Below, piece by piece: positions 53,024-61,916 of a stretch of DNA of 62,428 nucleotides. Position 1 is the first letter of the stretch, and the number at the start of each line of letters is the position of its first letter. The notes below the pieces were generated by a model that had not been told where the DNA came from, made no database searches, and was given only the letters and a program-made list of their open reading frames with translations. Source of the DNA: Gammaproteobacteria bacterium (GTDB lineage: Bacteria; Pseudomonadota; Gammaproteobacteria; Ga0077536). The stretch lies in the NCBI GenBank assembly GCA_016209015.1, contig JACQWY010000064.1, positions 1 to 62,428 of the forward strand, given 5' to 3'. A program made the translations under genes and the position numbers.

Positions 53024-54143
53024 GCACCGCTACGCGCTACTCCTCCTTTCGCTACTGACGATCGGGGCGGCCGAGGCCGCCCCGCATCGCGATCGCAATC
53101 CGCTCGCGAGCAACGGCACGGTCGACGACCTGCCGCTCGCTTCGTGGGTGCGGCTCCACGTCCAGGAGGATGGCGACGCCGTCCGCTTCCCGCGTCAGGC
53201 GCATGCCGGCGCGGCCTTCGACACGCGGCGCGGCCGCCTCGTGCTGTTCGGCAGCGATACGCACGGCGAGGACTGGACGAACGCCCCGCTGTACTTCGAT
53301 CCGGAGACGCGCCGCTGGTCCCGCCCCTACGCGAACGATCCGCCGTCGACGTATCGCGTGAACGCAGCGGGCCAAGCCGTCACGGGCCCGGCGGACGATC
53401 CCCATCCCTGGGCCATGCACACCTACGGTCTCGTCGCCTACGATCCCGGCCGCGACCGGCTCGTCGTCGCGTCCACGCCCGAGCATCTCGAGCCGGGCCG
53501 CTTCACGAACGCGCTCGCCGAGGTGTGGCCGAAAGTGCAGAGGCATCCGACCTGGCTGCTCGATTTCGCGAGCGGGCGCTGGCAACCGCTCGCGGGCGAT
53601 CCGATCGATCTCTTTCCCTATGCCGCGGCCTTCGACACCAACCGCGGCGTGCTCGTCGGCTGGCGCGACGACGGCGTCTTCGAGCTCTCCTTCGACCCGC
53701 CGCGCTGGCAGAAGCGCGCCGGGCCCGGGCTCACGGGATATCACAACGCGCTCGTCTACGATGCGCGGCACGAGGTCGTGCTGATGTTCGGCGCAAGCGG
53801 GGGCAGCGACGAGGTCGTCGTCTACGATCCGCGCGCTGCCTCGATCCGCCGCCAGCCCACGCCCGGCATCCGCCCACCGCAAGGCGAGCACGTGCCGCTC
53901 GCGTTCCATCCGCGGCTCGGCCGCATGGTCGCGCTCCTCGATCACCCGCGCGGCAGGGACACGAGCGCCGAGACCTGGCTCTACGATTACTACCAGGACG
54001 CCTGGGAGCAGGTGCCGAGCGCGACGCTGCCGTTCGCGCTCGGCATGAACTACGACCTCGTCTACGACCCGCGCCACGATGCGCTGTATCTCGTCACCGA
54101 AGGGGCGGATGCGAAGACGGCGGTGTGGGCGTTGCGGTTGTAG
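52986..54143 (+). CDS. Exported beta-propeller-like (kelch-type) protein
   Basis: This 385-residue protein has a predicted signal peptide after a TTG start at 52986 (core YALLLLSLLTIGAAEA). The rest shows repeated Gly/Trp-rich blades (LVLFGSDTHGEDWTNAP, VLMFGASGGSDEVVVYDP, WLYDYYQDAWEQVPSATLP) like a kelch-type propeller. The TTG is chosen because no ATG or GTG exists before the hydrophobic segment. It overlaps the aminotransferase by 38 nt. Function unknown. Confidence 0.65.
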   Translation: MTTSSTRSARCSEHRYALLLLSLLTIGAAEAAPHRDRNPLASNGTVDDLPLASWVRLHVQEDGDAVRFPRQAHAGAAFDTRRGRLVLFGSDTHGEDWTNAPLYFDPETRRWSRPYANDPPSTYRVNAAGQAVTGPADDPHPWAMHTYGLVAYDPGRDRLVVASTPEHLEPGRFTNALAEVWPKVQRHPTWLLDFASGRWQPLAGDPIDLFPYAAAFDTNRGVLVGWRDDGVFELSFDPPRWQKRAGPGLTGYHNALVYDARHEVVLMFGASGGSDEVVVYDPRAASIRRQPTPGIRPPQGEHVPLAFHPRLGRMVALLDHPRGRDTSAETWLYDYYQDAWEQVPSATLPFALGMNYDLVYDPRHDALYLVTEGADAKTAVWALRL

Positions 54144-54569
54144 GATCGCTGCAACCCGGCGCAGGCGCCGCAGATCGAACCGGACGCAGCGGGCCCGACA
54201 CGCTGTCGTCCCGGCGCAGGCCGGGACCCAGTTCGTCGAATCAAGCAGAGCCATAGGATGCATTGACGAAGGAAATGCATCAGCGGCGTCGGCCCGCGGT
54301 ACCGCATTCCAAGCCGGATGATGGGTTTCCTTCGTCAACCCATCCTATGAAGCCTGCACTTGCCGGAGGTCGCCGACTGGGTCCCCGCCTGCGCGGGGAC
54401 GACGCTGCGGGGGCAGATTTTGCGTACGTGCCGAAGCTCCGGCCCATCACGCGATCGACGTGCCGCCCGCGTGGCTTGCGGTTGGTCCGGGCGAACGTCC
54501 GATTGCACCTCCGCGACGGCACGGCGGCGGCTGAGACTAACGTCCGATTACGCCTGCGGCTAATCGGAC
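54144..54569. repeat. Repeat-rich intergenic region
   Basis: The region contains a REP doublet (54205-54235 and 54374-54404) and, nested between them, two 30-bp hairpin units in opposite orientation (54252-54281 and 54320-54349) with the shared loop GACGAAGGA. The palindrome unit GTCCGATTA/TAATCGGAC at 54538-54573 overlaps the response-regulator stop codon. A further partial arm lies at 54493-54505. No gene is seen. Confidence 0.75.
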
Positions 54570-55214
54570 CTACTGGGGTGCGTGTTCGTCGAGGCCGTAG
54601 CGCAGCGCGAATCGCACGAGGTCCGCGGTGCCGTGGAGGCCGAGCTTCTGCAGGACGTGGGCGCGATGCGTGCTCACGGTCTTCACGCTCAAGCCGAGAT
54701 CGTACGCGATTTCCGTCGTGCTGAAGCCGCGCACGATGAGCTGGAAGACCTGGAACTCGCGATCGGAGAGATCCTCGGGCGTCAAGTTCACGCGATTGCG
54801 CTGCATCTCGCGGTTCAGCATCTGACCGACGAGCGGCGTGATGTAGGTGCCGCCGCCGGCCGTCGTGCGGATCGCCTCGATGATGTCCTCGGGCGAGCTC
54901 TTCTTCGTGAGATAACCGACCGCACCGGCACGCAGCGCGCGCACCGCGTACTGATCCTCCGGGAAGCGCGTATAGAGCAGGACCGGCAGCCCGGGATGCC
55001 GCTCGACGATGCACTTCAACACGTCGATGCCGTGCTTGCCCGGAATCGAGATGTCGAGCACCACGACGTCGAACCGGCTTTCCGCGAGCAGTTCGAGTGC
55101 CTGCTCGCCCTCGCCGGCCTCGGCGAGGATCTGAATGTCCGGCGCGTCCACGAAGGCCATCTCCAGGCCCATGCGTATCAAGGGGTGGTCATCGACCACG
55201 AGCACTCCAATCAT
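54570..55214 (-). CDS. NarL/FixJ-type response regulator
   Basis: This 214-residue protein has an intact receiver domain: acidic pair DD at 8-9, phospho-acceptor Asp54 in VVVLDISIPG, Thr82 and Lys104. The LuxR helix-turn-helix is at about 145-205 (LSDREFQVFQLIVRGFSTTEIA). It starts 11 bp after the sensor kinase stop, so the two form a pair. Target genes are unknown. Confidence 0.9.
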   Translation of the reverse strand: MIGVLVVDDHPLIRMGLEMAFVDAPDIQILAEAGEGEQALELLAESRFDVVVLDISIPGKHGIDVLKCIVERHPGLPVLLYTRFPEDQYAVRALRAGAVGYLTKKSSPEDIIEAIRTTAGGGTYITPLVGQMLNREMQRNRVNLTPEDLSDREFQVFQLIVRGFSTTEIAYDLGLSVKTVSTHRAHVLQKLGLHGTADLVRFALRYGLDEHAPQ

Positions 55215-55225
55215 AAGATCCCCGA

Positions 55226-57595
55226 CTAGTTGTTCGTATTGTTGCGAGGCAGGGTGACGCGCACGCGGGTGCCACCCAAGGGTCCCGAATCCATGACGAC
55301 CTGTCCTCCCAGGCGCGTCACGCGTTCAGTCATGCCGCGGATCCCGAATCCGTTCGGCCGCCGGCCCGGGGTGTGCCCGAGACCGCGCCCGTCGTCCGCC
55401 ACGTCGAGCTCGATGTTCGCCCCCCGCGCCGCGAGCACGACGTGCACCTGCCGGGCCCGGGCGTGCTTCGCGACGTTCGTGAGGCTCTCCTGCAGACAGC
55501 GGAACAGCGCGACGGCGGCCTGCGGTTCCACCTCGAGCTCCTTCTTCGGAAGCTCGCTCTCGCAGCGGATTTTCGTGCGGTCCGCGAATTTCGAACAGTA
55601 CCAGTCGACCGTGGCCGCAATCCCGAGGTAGGTCAACATCTGCGGCTGCAGGCCGTCGACGATGTGATCGAGCGATTCCGAGGCAGTCGCGAGCATGCCG
55701 CGCATCTGGGCAATGACCTCGGCCGCCTCCGGCGAGGCCGGCGCGGCGAGATTCGTCAGCCGGTGCACGGCGAGATGCAGCGCGGTCAGCACCGCTCCGA
55801 ACTCGTCATGCACTTCGCGCGCGATGCGGCCGCGCTCGTCCTCCTGCACTTCCTGCAAGTGATGATAGAGCTGGCGCATCTCACGATGCGACTCCGCGAG
55901 CGCTTCTTCGTACTGCCGGCGCTCCGTCACGTCCTGGACGGTACCGAGCAGCGCGACCGGCACGCCGTCGGCGTCGCGCAGCACTTCCGCGACGGAATGG
56001 ACGATGCGTTGCGCGCCATCCGCACGGTCGATCCGCAACTCGAGATCGAGCGCCGCACCGCCCGAAATCATCGCGCCCGCCGCCGCGTCGATCTGCTCGC
56101 GATCCGCGGGGCTCATCATCGCCCGCAGATCGCGCAGCCGGTACGGGCCCGCTGCCGGATCGAGGCCGAAGATCCGGCACGCCCCGTCGGAGACGACCTG
56201 CTGGCCGTCGAGGAGATCGATCTCCCAACTGCCGACGCGCGCGATCTCCTGGGCCTGGGCGAGACGCTTCTCGCTGCGGCGCAGAGCATCCTCGGCGCGT
56301 TTGCGATCCGTGATGTCGTAGATCGTGCCCGTCATGCCGATCGGCGTGCCGTCGGGCGCGCGCCGCAGCTCACCGACCGAGTGCACGACCCGCACCTCGC
56401 CGTCCCGCGGCACGATGCGATAGTCGATCGTGAAATCCCGGGCCGCATCGAGGCTCGCGAGCGTCGCGCGCTGCACGGGCTCGAGATCGTCCGGATGCAC
56501 GAACTGCCAGTAGGCGTCGAGCGAGGGGCTGAACTCGTCCGGCGCGACGCCGAACATGCGGTACGTCTCCGCCGACCAGCGGATCGCGCCGCTCGCGATG
56601 TCCCAGGCCCAGCTCCCGAAATGCGCGATGCGCTGCGCTTCGGCGAGCTCGGCCTCGCTCTCGCGCAGACGATCGTCGGCAAGCTTGCGATCCGTGATGT
56701 CCTGCACCGTGCCGACTATCCGCATCGCGCGGCCGTCCGGCGCGCGCGCGATTTCGGCCATCGAGTGCACGTAGCGCCGGCCGCCCGCGGTGCGCAGCCA
56801 GTACTCCTCGCTATAGGGCTCGCCGGTTTCCATCGTGCGCGCGAGCGCGGCCCGGACGCGCGGCACGGCCGCCGGCTCGATGTAATCCATGAACGCCTGG
56901 AGCGTCGTGTCGATCTCGTGCCGCGGCACGCCGAGCAGGCGGCAGACCTCCTCCGAGCGCCAGACCGTGCCCTTCACGAGGTCGTGCTCCCAACTGCCGG
57001 TGCGCGCGATCCGCTGCGCCATGGCGAGCTGCGCGGCCTGCCGCGCGAATGCGAGCTCCTGCTGCTTGCGCTCGGTGCTGTCCTTCGAGATGCTGATGAT
57101 GCCGACCATCTCGCCGGTGGTGTCGAAGAACGGCGCCTTCGTCGTGAGATAGATGCGCGCGCTGTCGACGGCCGCGCCCGTGACTTCGTAGGTGATCGGC
57201 GCGCGGCTCTGGATCACGTCGAGATCCGCGGCAAGCATGCGGCGCGCGGCTTCCGCCCCGAACAGCGCGTCGGCCTTGCGGCCGAGGACCTGCGCGGCGC
57301 CCACTTCGAACATGCGTTCGGCGGCCGCGTTGAAGACGAGGTAGCGGCTGTCGAGATCCTTGATGAACACCGCTTCGGAGATGCTCTTGATGACGGAGTC
57401 GAGCATGCCGCGGCTCTCGAGCAAGGCGCGGTGGGTCGCGTAATGGGCGGCGATTTCGTCCTGCAGGCGCGCCGCGAGCTCCTCGGCACGGCGCTCGCGC
57501 GCGCGCTGCCGCGCGGTTGCCCCCGTGCGGCGCGGTCCCGCCCGTCGCAATCTCAGCGGACGTTCGTCTTCCTTGTTGCCTTGACCATCGAGCAT
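55226..57595 (-). CDS. Cytosolic four-PAS sensor histidine kinase (NarX/HisKA_3 type)
   Basis: This 789-residue protein has no membrane helix. Four PAS/PAC units (about 65-175, 190-310, 320-440 and 450-575) precede a HisKA_3 dimerisation domain with the phospho-His in REVHDEFG near residue 590 and a HATPase (DDGRGLG, GFGIRGM). PAC ends show the usual DITDRK-type linker. It probably senses a cytosolic signal such as redox or a small molecule. The paired regulator is next to it. Start at MLDGQGNKE; an upstream in-frame extension has no support. Confidence 0.88.
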   Translation of the reverse strand: MLDGQGNKEDERPLRLRRAGPRRTGATARQRARERRAEELAARLQDEIAAHYATHRALLESRGMLDSVIKSISEAVFIKDLDSRYLVFNAAAERMFEVGAAQVLGRKADALFGAEAARRMLAADLDVIQSRAPITYEVTGAAVDSARIYLTTKAPFFDTTGEMVGIISISKDSTERKQQELAFARQAAQLAMAQRIARTGSWEHDLVKGTVWRSEEVCRLLGVPRHEIDTTLQAFMDYIEPAAVPRVRAALARTMETGEPYSEEYWLRTAGGRRYVHSMAEIARAPDGRAMRIVGTVQDITDRKLADDRLRESEAELAEAQRIAHFGSWAWDIASGAIRWSAETYRMFGVAPDEFSPSLDAYWQFVHPDDLEPVQRATLASLDAARDFTIDYRIVPRDGEVRVVHSVGELRRAPDGTPIGMTGTIYDITDRKRAEDALRRSEKRLAQAQEIARVGSWEIDLLDGQQVVSDGACRIFGLDPAAGPYRLRDLRAMMSPADREQIDAAAGAMISGGAALDLELRIDRADGAQRIVHSVAEVLRDADGVPVALLGTVQDVTERRQYEEALAESHREMRQLYHHLQEVQEDERGRIAREVHDEFGAVLTALHLAVHRLTNLAAPASPEAAEVIAQMRGMLATASESLDHIVDGLQPQMLTYLGIAATVDWYCSKFADRTKIRCESELPKKELEVEPQAAVALFRCLQESLTNVAKHARARQVHVVLAARGANIELDVADDGRGLGHTPGRRPNGFGIRGMTERVTRLGGQVVMDSGPLGGTRVRVTLPRNNTNN

Positions 57596-57757
57596 GCGAT
57601 GTTCCGATCCCCTGCAGCGGACGCGGCTGACGGTCGGAGCGCCGTCTTCACCACGTCGATCCCTTTCCCACACGGTATGCGATGGCCCGAGTATAGGACT
57701 TTCATCCGGGCCTGGAACGGCCGTCGCGAGCCGGCCGTTCCGCCTCTCAACAATTGC

Positions 57758-58606
57758 TCACGATCCCCCGGCCCCCGCGACGCGCCGCAGGAACGGCAAC
57801 ACGGCCGCCGCGACGGCCTCGGGATGGTCCGCGAACGGCCAGTGCCCGCTGTCTTCGAGCAGCACGACTTCGGCACGCGGAAACGTCTCGCGCTGGAGTC
57901 CGGCATGACGCACCGGCAGATACGGATCGCGCGCGCCCCACACGACGAGCGCCGGCAGATCGTGCGGGCGGAGTGCCGCCTGCGCCGCGTTCGCGAGCGC
58001 ATCGACGTCGCCCGTCGCGCGATAGAGCCGGAGCACCGCGCGCCGCGTGCCGGCGTCGTAGGTCTCGAACATGCGCTCGACGAAACCCGGCGGCAACCCG
58101 CGCGGATTGCCGTGGCGGAGCAGCAGGCGGAACGCCGGCAGCGTCGCCGTCGCCTGGAACAATTCGCCGAGCAGCGGCGTGCGCCAGATGCGCGCGAGAT
58201 AGTGCCAACGATAACCGGCGAGGATGCCGGTGTTGATCAACGTGACGCTGGCGACGCGCTCCGGATGCGCTGCCGCCCAGGCGAGCCCCCACGGGCCGCC
58301 GAAATCGTGCAGCACGAGATGCGCACGTGCGATGCCGAGCGTCGCGAGCAGCGTATCGAGATGCCGCGCGTAGCCCGCGACCGTGTAATCGAAACCGGCA
58401 GGCTTGTCGGCATGGCCGAAGCCCGGCATGTCGGGCGCGACGGCCCGCACGAAGTCCCCGGCCGCGCCGACGAGCGGCGCCCATTCCGCGCCGCAGCCGG
58501 GATTGCCGTGGACGAAGACGACGGCCTCCGCGCCCGCGCCGCCGGCCTCGCAGAGCGGGCCCGCGAGGCCCGCACACTGCCAGCGACCGTGGCGCACGTC
58601 CGCCAT
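57758..58606 (-). CDS. Alpha/beta hydrolase (haloalkane-dehalogenase-like)
   Basis: This 282-residue hydrolase has an oxyanion loop HGNPGCG, nucleophile Asp101 in LHDFGGPWG and distal motifs GARDPYLP and GHWPFAD. An Asp nucleophile is typical of haloalkane dehalogenases and epoxide hydrolases rather than Ser esterases. Substrate unknown. It lies 16 bp downstream of the amidase gene on the same strand. Confidence 0.8.
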   Translation of the reverse strand: MADVRHGRWQCAGLAGPLCEAGGAGAEAVVFVHGNPGCGAEWAPLVGAAGDFVRAVAPDMPGFGHADKPAGFDYTVAGYARHLDTLLATLGIARAHLVLHDFGGPWGLAWAAAHPERVASVTLINTGILAGYRWHYLARIWRTPLLGELFQATATLPAFRLLLRHGNPRGLPPGFVERMFETYDAGTRRAVLRLYRATGDVDALANAAQAALRPHDLPALVVWGARDPYLPVRHAGLQRETFPRAEVVLLEDSGHWPFADHPEAVAAAVLPFLRRVAGAGGS

Positions 58607-58622
58607 CGCGCGCCTCGCCGGG

Positions 58623-60050
58623 CTAGATCTGCGGCCGCACGCCGCGCCACGGCCGCGCCTTCTCGAACGCGGCAGCGATGCGGAAGACCGTCGGATCGTC
58701 GAACGTGCGCCCGACGATCTGCAGGCCCGTCGGCATGCCCGTCTCGCCGAAGCCGCTCGGAATGCTCGCGACCGGATTCCACGCCATCATGTTGAACGGA
58801 TAAGTCATGGCCCAGCCGAGATAGGCGTAGGCCGGCTTGCCGTTGATCTTGAAGTCGGTGGCGAGATCGTCGTGATCCGCGGGCAGCGAAGAGACCGCCG
58901 TCGTCGGGCAGATCAGCGCATCGCACTTCTCGAGAATCGGCCCGAGCCGCTCGTACATCCAGCCGCGCACGACATTGCCGTCGTAGAACTTCGGTGCCGA
59001 ATGCCGCGCCCCGTCGTCCAGGATCTTCACGACGTGGGGCGACATCTGCCAGCGCCACTGCGGCAGCAGCGAGCCGCAGAGCGCCGCGAAGAGCCCTTCC
59101 CAGCGCGTCTTCCAGGCATCGAGCACGCGATAGTCCCAGCCGACGTTCACCTCTTCCACCGTCGCGCCGAGGCGCTTCAGCGCACGCGCCGCTTCGAGCG
59201 TGTTCTTGCGTACGTCCGGTGCGATCTCGAAATAGCCGAGGTCGTAGGACAGCGCGATCTTCATGCCGCGGATGTTCGGGAACGTCTCGGGCAGGACGAC
59301 TTTCTCGCGCAGCGAGCATTGATCGACGACATGCTGCCCGGACATCACGTTCTGCATCAGCGCCGCATCGGCGACGCTGCGCACGATCGGCCCGTAGTGC
59401 AGCAGATTCTCGAGCGGATGCTCGTGGTCGAGCGGATTGCGGCCGAACGGCGGCTTGAAACCGAACACGCCGTTGATCGACGACGGGATGCGGACCGAGC
59501 CGCCGCCGTCCGTGCCGTCCGCGATCGTCGTCATGCCGGCCGCGACCGCCGCGCCCGCACCGCCCGAGGAACCACCGGGCGTGCATTCCGGATTCCAGGG
59601 ATTGCGCGAGATGCCCCACAGCGGGCTCTTCGTGATGCCGGAATGCGCGAACTCGGGCGTGGTCGTCCGCGAGAGCAGGATCGCGCCGGCTTTCATCAGG
59701 CGATCGACCGTCGGCGCACTGTGCGGTGCGACGTAATGCTCGAAGGCCTTCGAGCCGAACGTCGTGCGCTCGCCCTTCACGGGATGGAAATCCTTGATCG
59801 CGACCGGCACGCCTTCGAGCGGGCGGAGATTCGCGCCGCGCGAGCGCTGGTATTTCGCCTCGGCGCGCTTCGCGTCCGCGAGCGCCTGCTCGGCCTTCAG
59901 ATCCGTCAGCACGTTGAGCGTCGGATTGACGGCCTTGCTGCGTGCGATCAGCGCCGAGACGAGCTCGACGGGCGAGAGCGATTTGTCCTTGAATCGCGCG
60001 ACGGCCTCCGTGGCCGTGAGATAGCAGAGATCGAGATCCGCTTGCTTCAT
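58623..60050 (-). CDS. Amidase signature family enzyme
   Basis: This 475-residue protein is of the Ser-cisSer-Lys amidase type: Lys86 in VAIKDF, cis-Ser in PGGSSGGAGAAV near 161 and nucleophile Ser near 185 in DGTDGGGSVR. It hydrolyses a carboxamide; the substrate is unknown. The start at MKQADL is chosen over MGEGKM, five codons upstream, because the intervening GGGGAGGGGAAG is the Shine-Dalgarno for the inner ATG. Confidence 0.85.
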   Translation of the reverse strand: MKQADLDLCYLTATEAVARFKDKSLSPVELVSALIARSKAVNPTLNVLTDLKAEQALADAKRAEAKYQRSRGANLRPLEGVPVAIKDFHPVKGERTTFGSKAFEHYVAPHSAPTVDRLMKAGAILLSRTTTPEFAHSGITKSPLWGISRNPWNPECTPGGSSGGAGAAVAAGMTTIADGTDGGGSVRIPSSINGVFGFKPPFGRNPLDHEHPLENLLHYGPIVRSVADAALMQNVMSGQHVVDQCSLREKVVLPETFPNIRGMKIALSYDLGYFEIAPDVRKNTLEAARALKRLGATVEEVNVGWDYRVLDAWKTRWEGLFAALCGSLLPQWRWQMSPHVVKILDDGARHSAPKFYDGNVVRGWMYERLGPILEKCDALICPTTAVSSLPADHDDLATDFKINGKPAYAYLGWAMTYPFNMMAWNPVASIPSGFGETGMPTGLQIVGRTFDDPTVFRIAAAFEKARPWRGVRPQI

Positions 60051-60193
60051 CTTCCCCTCCCCCATGCGTGACGATTGATCGCGGCGAGGGCCGCTCCCCG
60101 ATCACTGCCGGGAAGCACGAGCCTGCCGCGAGAGACGTGAGACAGCCGCTAGCCTCGCATCGGGTCGCGAGGCGATCAAGCGCCGGAGCGCGA

Positions 60194-60490
60194 TCAGATC
60201 AGCTTCTGGAAATCGAAATACGCCTTGCGCCAGCGCGTGATCGTGACTTTCGCGAAGAGTCCGGCCTTCGTGAAGGGATCGTTCGCGATGTAGTCCTCGG
60301 CGCTCTGGCGATCCTCGACGTCGAGGATGATGAGCCCGCCCGTGCCGCCGGTCCCGTCGTCCTCGATGAGCCCGCCCGCGGCGAGCAGTTTGTCCAGGAA
60401 TCCGTCGATGTATTCCAGGTGCGCGGCACGCGTCGCCTGACGCAGTGCGAGAGAATCGGGCTTGTCCTCGGTGAGGATCACGAAGGGCAT
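60194..60490 (-). CDS. YciI-like protein
   Basis: This 98-residue ferredoxin-fold protein of the YCII family has LGHLEYID-like HLEYIDGFLDKLLAAGG and a DPFTKAGLFAKVTITRW C-terminal stretch. Family members are possible small dehydratase-like or lyase-like proteins; the function here is unknown. It is divergent from the NUDIX gene, about 90 bp between starts. Confidence 0.8.
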   Translation of the reverse strand: MPFVILTEDKPDSLALRQATRAAHLEYIDGFLDKLLAAGGLIEDDGTGGTGGLIILDVEDRQSAEDYIANDPFTKAGLFAKVTITRWRKAYFDFQKLI

Positions 60491-60582
60491 GGCGTCTCCT
60501 TGTCGGTGAACGGCGCGCGGTTTCACGCACCGGGCGGCCATCGTATCATGCGGTCATTCACCGACCAGCCACGCAGGACACC

Positions 60583-61245
60583 ATGTCAGAGCGCACGACA
60601 CCCGTCCGCCCGCGCCACGCCGCGAGCCTCGTCATCCATCGCCGGAACGGCAACCGCCACGAGGTCGTGATGGGCCGGCGCAGCGACAAGGCGCGCTTCA
60701 AACCGGGCGTCTACGTCTTCCCCGGCGGCATGCTCGAGACCGCGGATTTCAAAGCGCGCCCCGCGACCGCGCTCCATCCCGCGATTACGCCGAAGGTCGC
60801 CGTCGGCAATTCGCACGGCCGCGCGAACGCACTCGCGATGGCCGCAATCCGCGAGAGCATGGAGGAATGCGGCCTCGTCGCCGGCGTCCCCGGCGATGTC
60901 GGCCCGAACCCCGATCCAACCTGGCAGGCGATGCGCACCCTCGGGCTCGCGCCGGCGCTCGACAGACTCGTGTACCTCGGGCGGGCGATTACGCCTGCGG
61001 TGCAACCTATCCGCTTCCATGCGCGTTTCTTCGCGATCGATGCCGAGCACACGAGCGGGGAGCTCGGGGGCAGCGGCGAGCTTTCGGATCTGCGCTGGGT
61101 GGACATCGCGGAAGCGCAGCAGCTCGAAGTCATGTTCATCACGCAGCTCATTTTGAAGACGCTGCAGGAGCGGCTCGGTGGCGGGGAGGAGAAGGCTTTG
61201 TTTTTGAGTACGAGGTTGGGGAAGAGGTTGATTGCTTGGGAGTGA
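60583..61245 (+). CDS. NUDIX hydrolase
   Basis: This 220-residue NUDIX-fold protein has the Nudix box as GGMLE followed by AAIRESMEECGL, the REx2EExG core. The gap between the conserved Gly-Gly and the box is longer than the minimum, as in the NUDT19-like/CoA-type branch. It hydrolyses a nucleoside-diphosphate or CoA derivative. It is convergent with the Rhs fragment, whose frame would otherwise continue antisense into this gene. Confidence 0.85.
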   Translation: MSERTTPVRPRHAASLVIHRRNGNRHEVVMGRRSDKARFKPGVYVFPGGMLETADFKARPATALHPAITPKVAVGNSHGRANALAMAAIRESMEECGLVAGVPGDVGPNPDPTWQAMRTLGLAPALDRLVYLGRAITPAVQPIRFHARFFAIDAEHTSGELGGSGELSDLRWVDIAEAQQLEVMFITQLILKTLQERLGGGEEKALFLSTRLGKRLIAWE

Positions 61246-61448
61246 GGGGGTGGGGCAGATGCGGCTCCTAATCCAGCATCACCGCCGGAAAGCGGCGCCA
61301 TCAATTGCGTTGCGATATCACCTCGGACATGCATGATTGGCCCAACCTTCTCACCTGTCGGATCTGTATTCGTAACTGGATTGGCGTTCGCATACAGATA
61401 CGGATTCAAGCCGCCTTCTAATCCGCCTGAAGACTGTAACCATACATT
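61246..61448 (-). pseudogene. Rhs core-end fragment B (displaced tip)
   Basis: The minus-strand reading starts directly after the stop of the membrane gene with NVWLQSSGGLEGGLNPYLY and continues NANPVTNTDPTGEKVGP, the typical end of an Rhs core before a variable tip. It has no usable start and no core upstream, and its frame runs antisense into the NUDIX gene, so the tip is probably truncated. It shares a 32-bp seed (61399-61430) with fragment A. Confidence 0.75.
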
Positions 61449-61916
61449 CTACGACGAGAAGACTGCGACTAGTTTCAAATAGACAAACCCGAGATTCGCT
61501 AGGCCAAGCGAATAAAACGCTTCGCGCCAACCTAATTTGCCGCTGCGGAATGCTGTTAAGAGTAACCATCCAAGTACGGCCGTAACAAACAACCGCACAC
61601 TACCCCAAATCATTTTGACCTGTGCAGGAGCATCGTTGCCAAATGTGGATAAAAGCTGAAGCGCTGAATAGAACGCTAGCCCGCCGAGTATCGTGTGAGC
61701 AATTTTCGCGACAGGCTCAGGGCCGAAGGACGCCAAAACTAGCGAAGAAAAAAGCGACACAAAGACCGCGACCGATTCACCCCGATGGAAGTGAGTGGGA
61801 AATGCGCCTGCAAGATACTCAATTCCAGGCGCGAGTCCTATTAGCTGAGTTATTACGAACACGGTAAAAATCATCAGCGCGAACCGAGAGCGAACTCTTA
61901 GCACCAGGACGTTCAT
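61449..61916 (-). CDS. Small multi-pass membrane protein, candidate Rhs immunity protein
   Basis: This 155-residue protein is predicted to span the membrane four or five times (around residues 11-33, 48-66, 71-91, 103-123 and 134-153). I do not recognise a family. Its ATG overlaps the stop of the Rhs tip as ATGA, the arrangement usual for toxin/immunity pairs, and it is AT-richer than neighbouring genes. A membrane immunity protein would fit a toxin acting at the inner membrane; both roles are inferred. Confidence 0.6.
   Translation of the reverse strand: MNVLVLRVRSRFALMIFTVFVITQLIGLAPGIEYLAGAFPTHFHRGESVAVFVSLFSSLVLASFGPEPVAKIAHTILGGLAFYSALQLLSTFGNDAPAQVKMIWGSVRLFVTAVLGWLLLTAFRSGKLGWREAFYSLGLANLGFVYLKLVAVFSS

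Noticed and set aside
55373-58795. Long plus-strand open frame of 1140 codons across the kinase, hydrolase and amidase genes
   Set aside because: Antisense to three well-supported genes and low-complexity; no domain seen.
60711-61409. Minus-strand frame continuing from Rhs fragment B into the NUDIX region
   Set aside because: After about 61246 it is antisense to a convincing NUDIX gene and loses toxin-like composition; only the first ~60 codons are kept as a fragment.
61449-61916. Membrane protein considered as a DoxX-like or phage holin protein
   Set aside because: Length and helix count are compatible, but no motif was found; context with the Rhs tip favours an immunity role.
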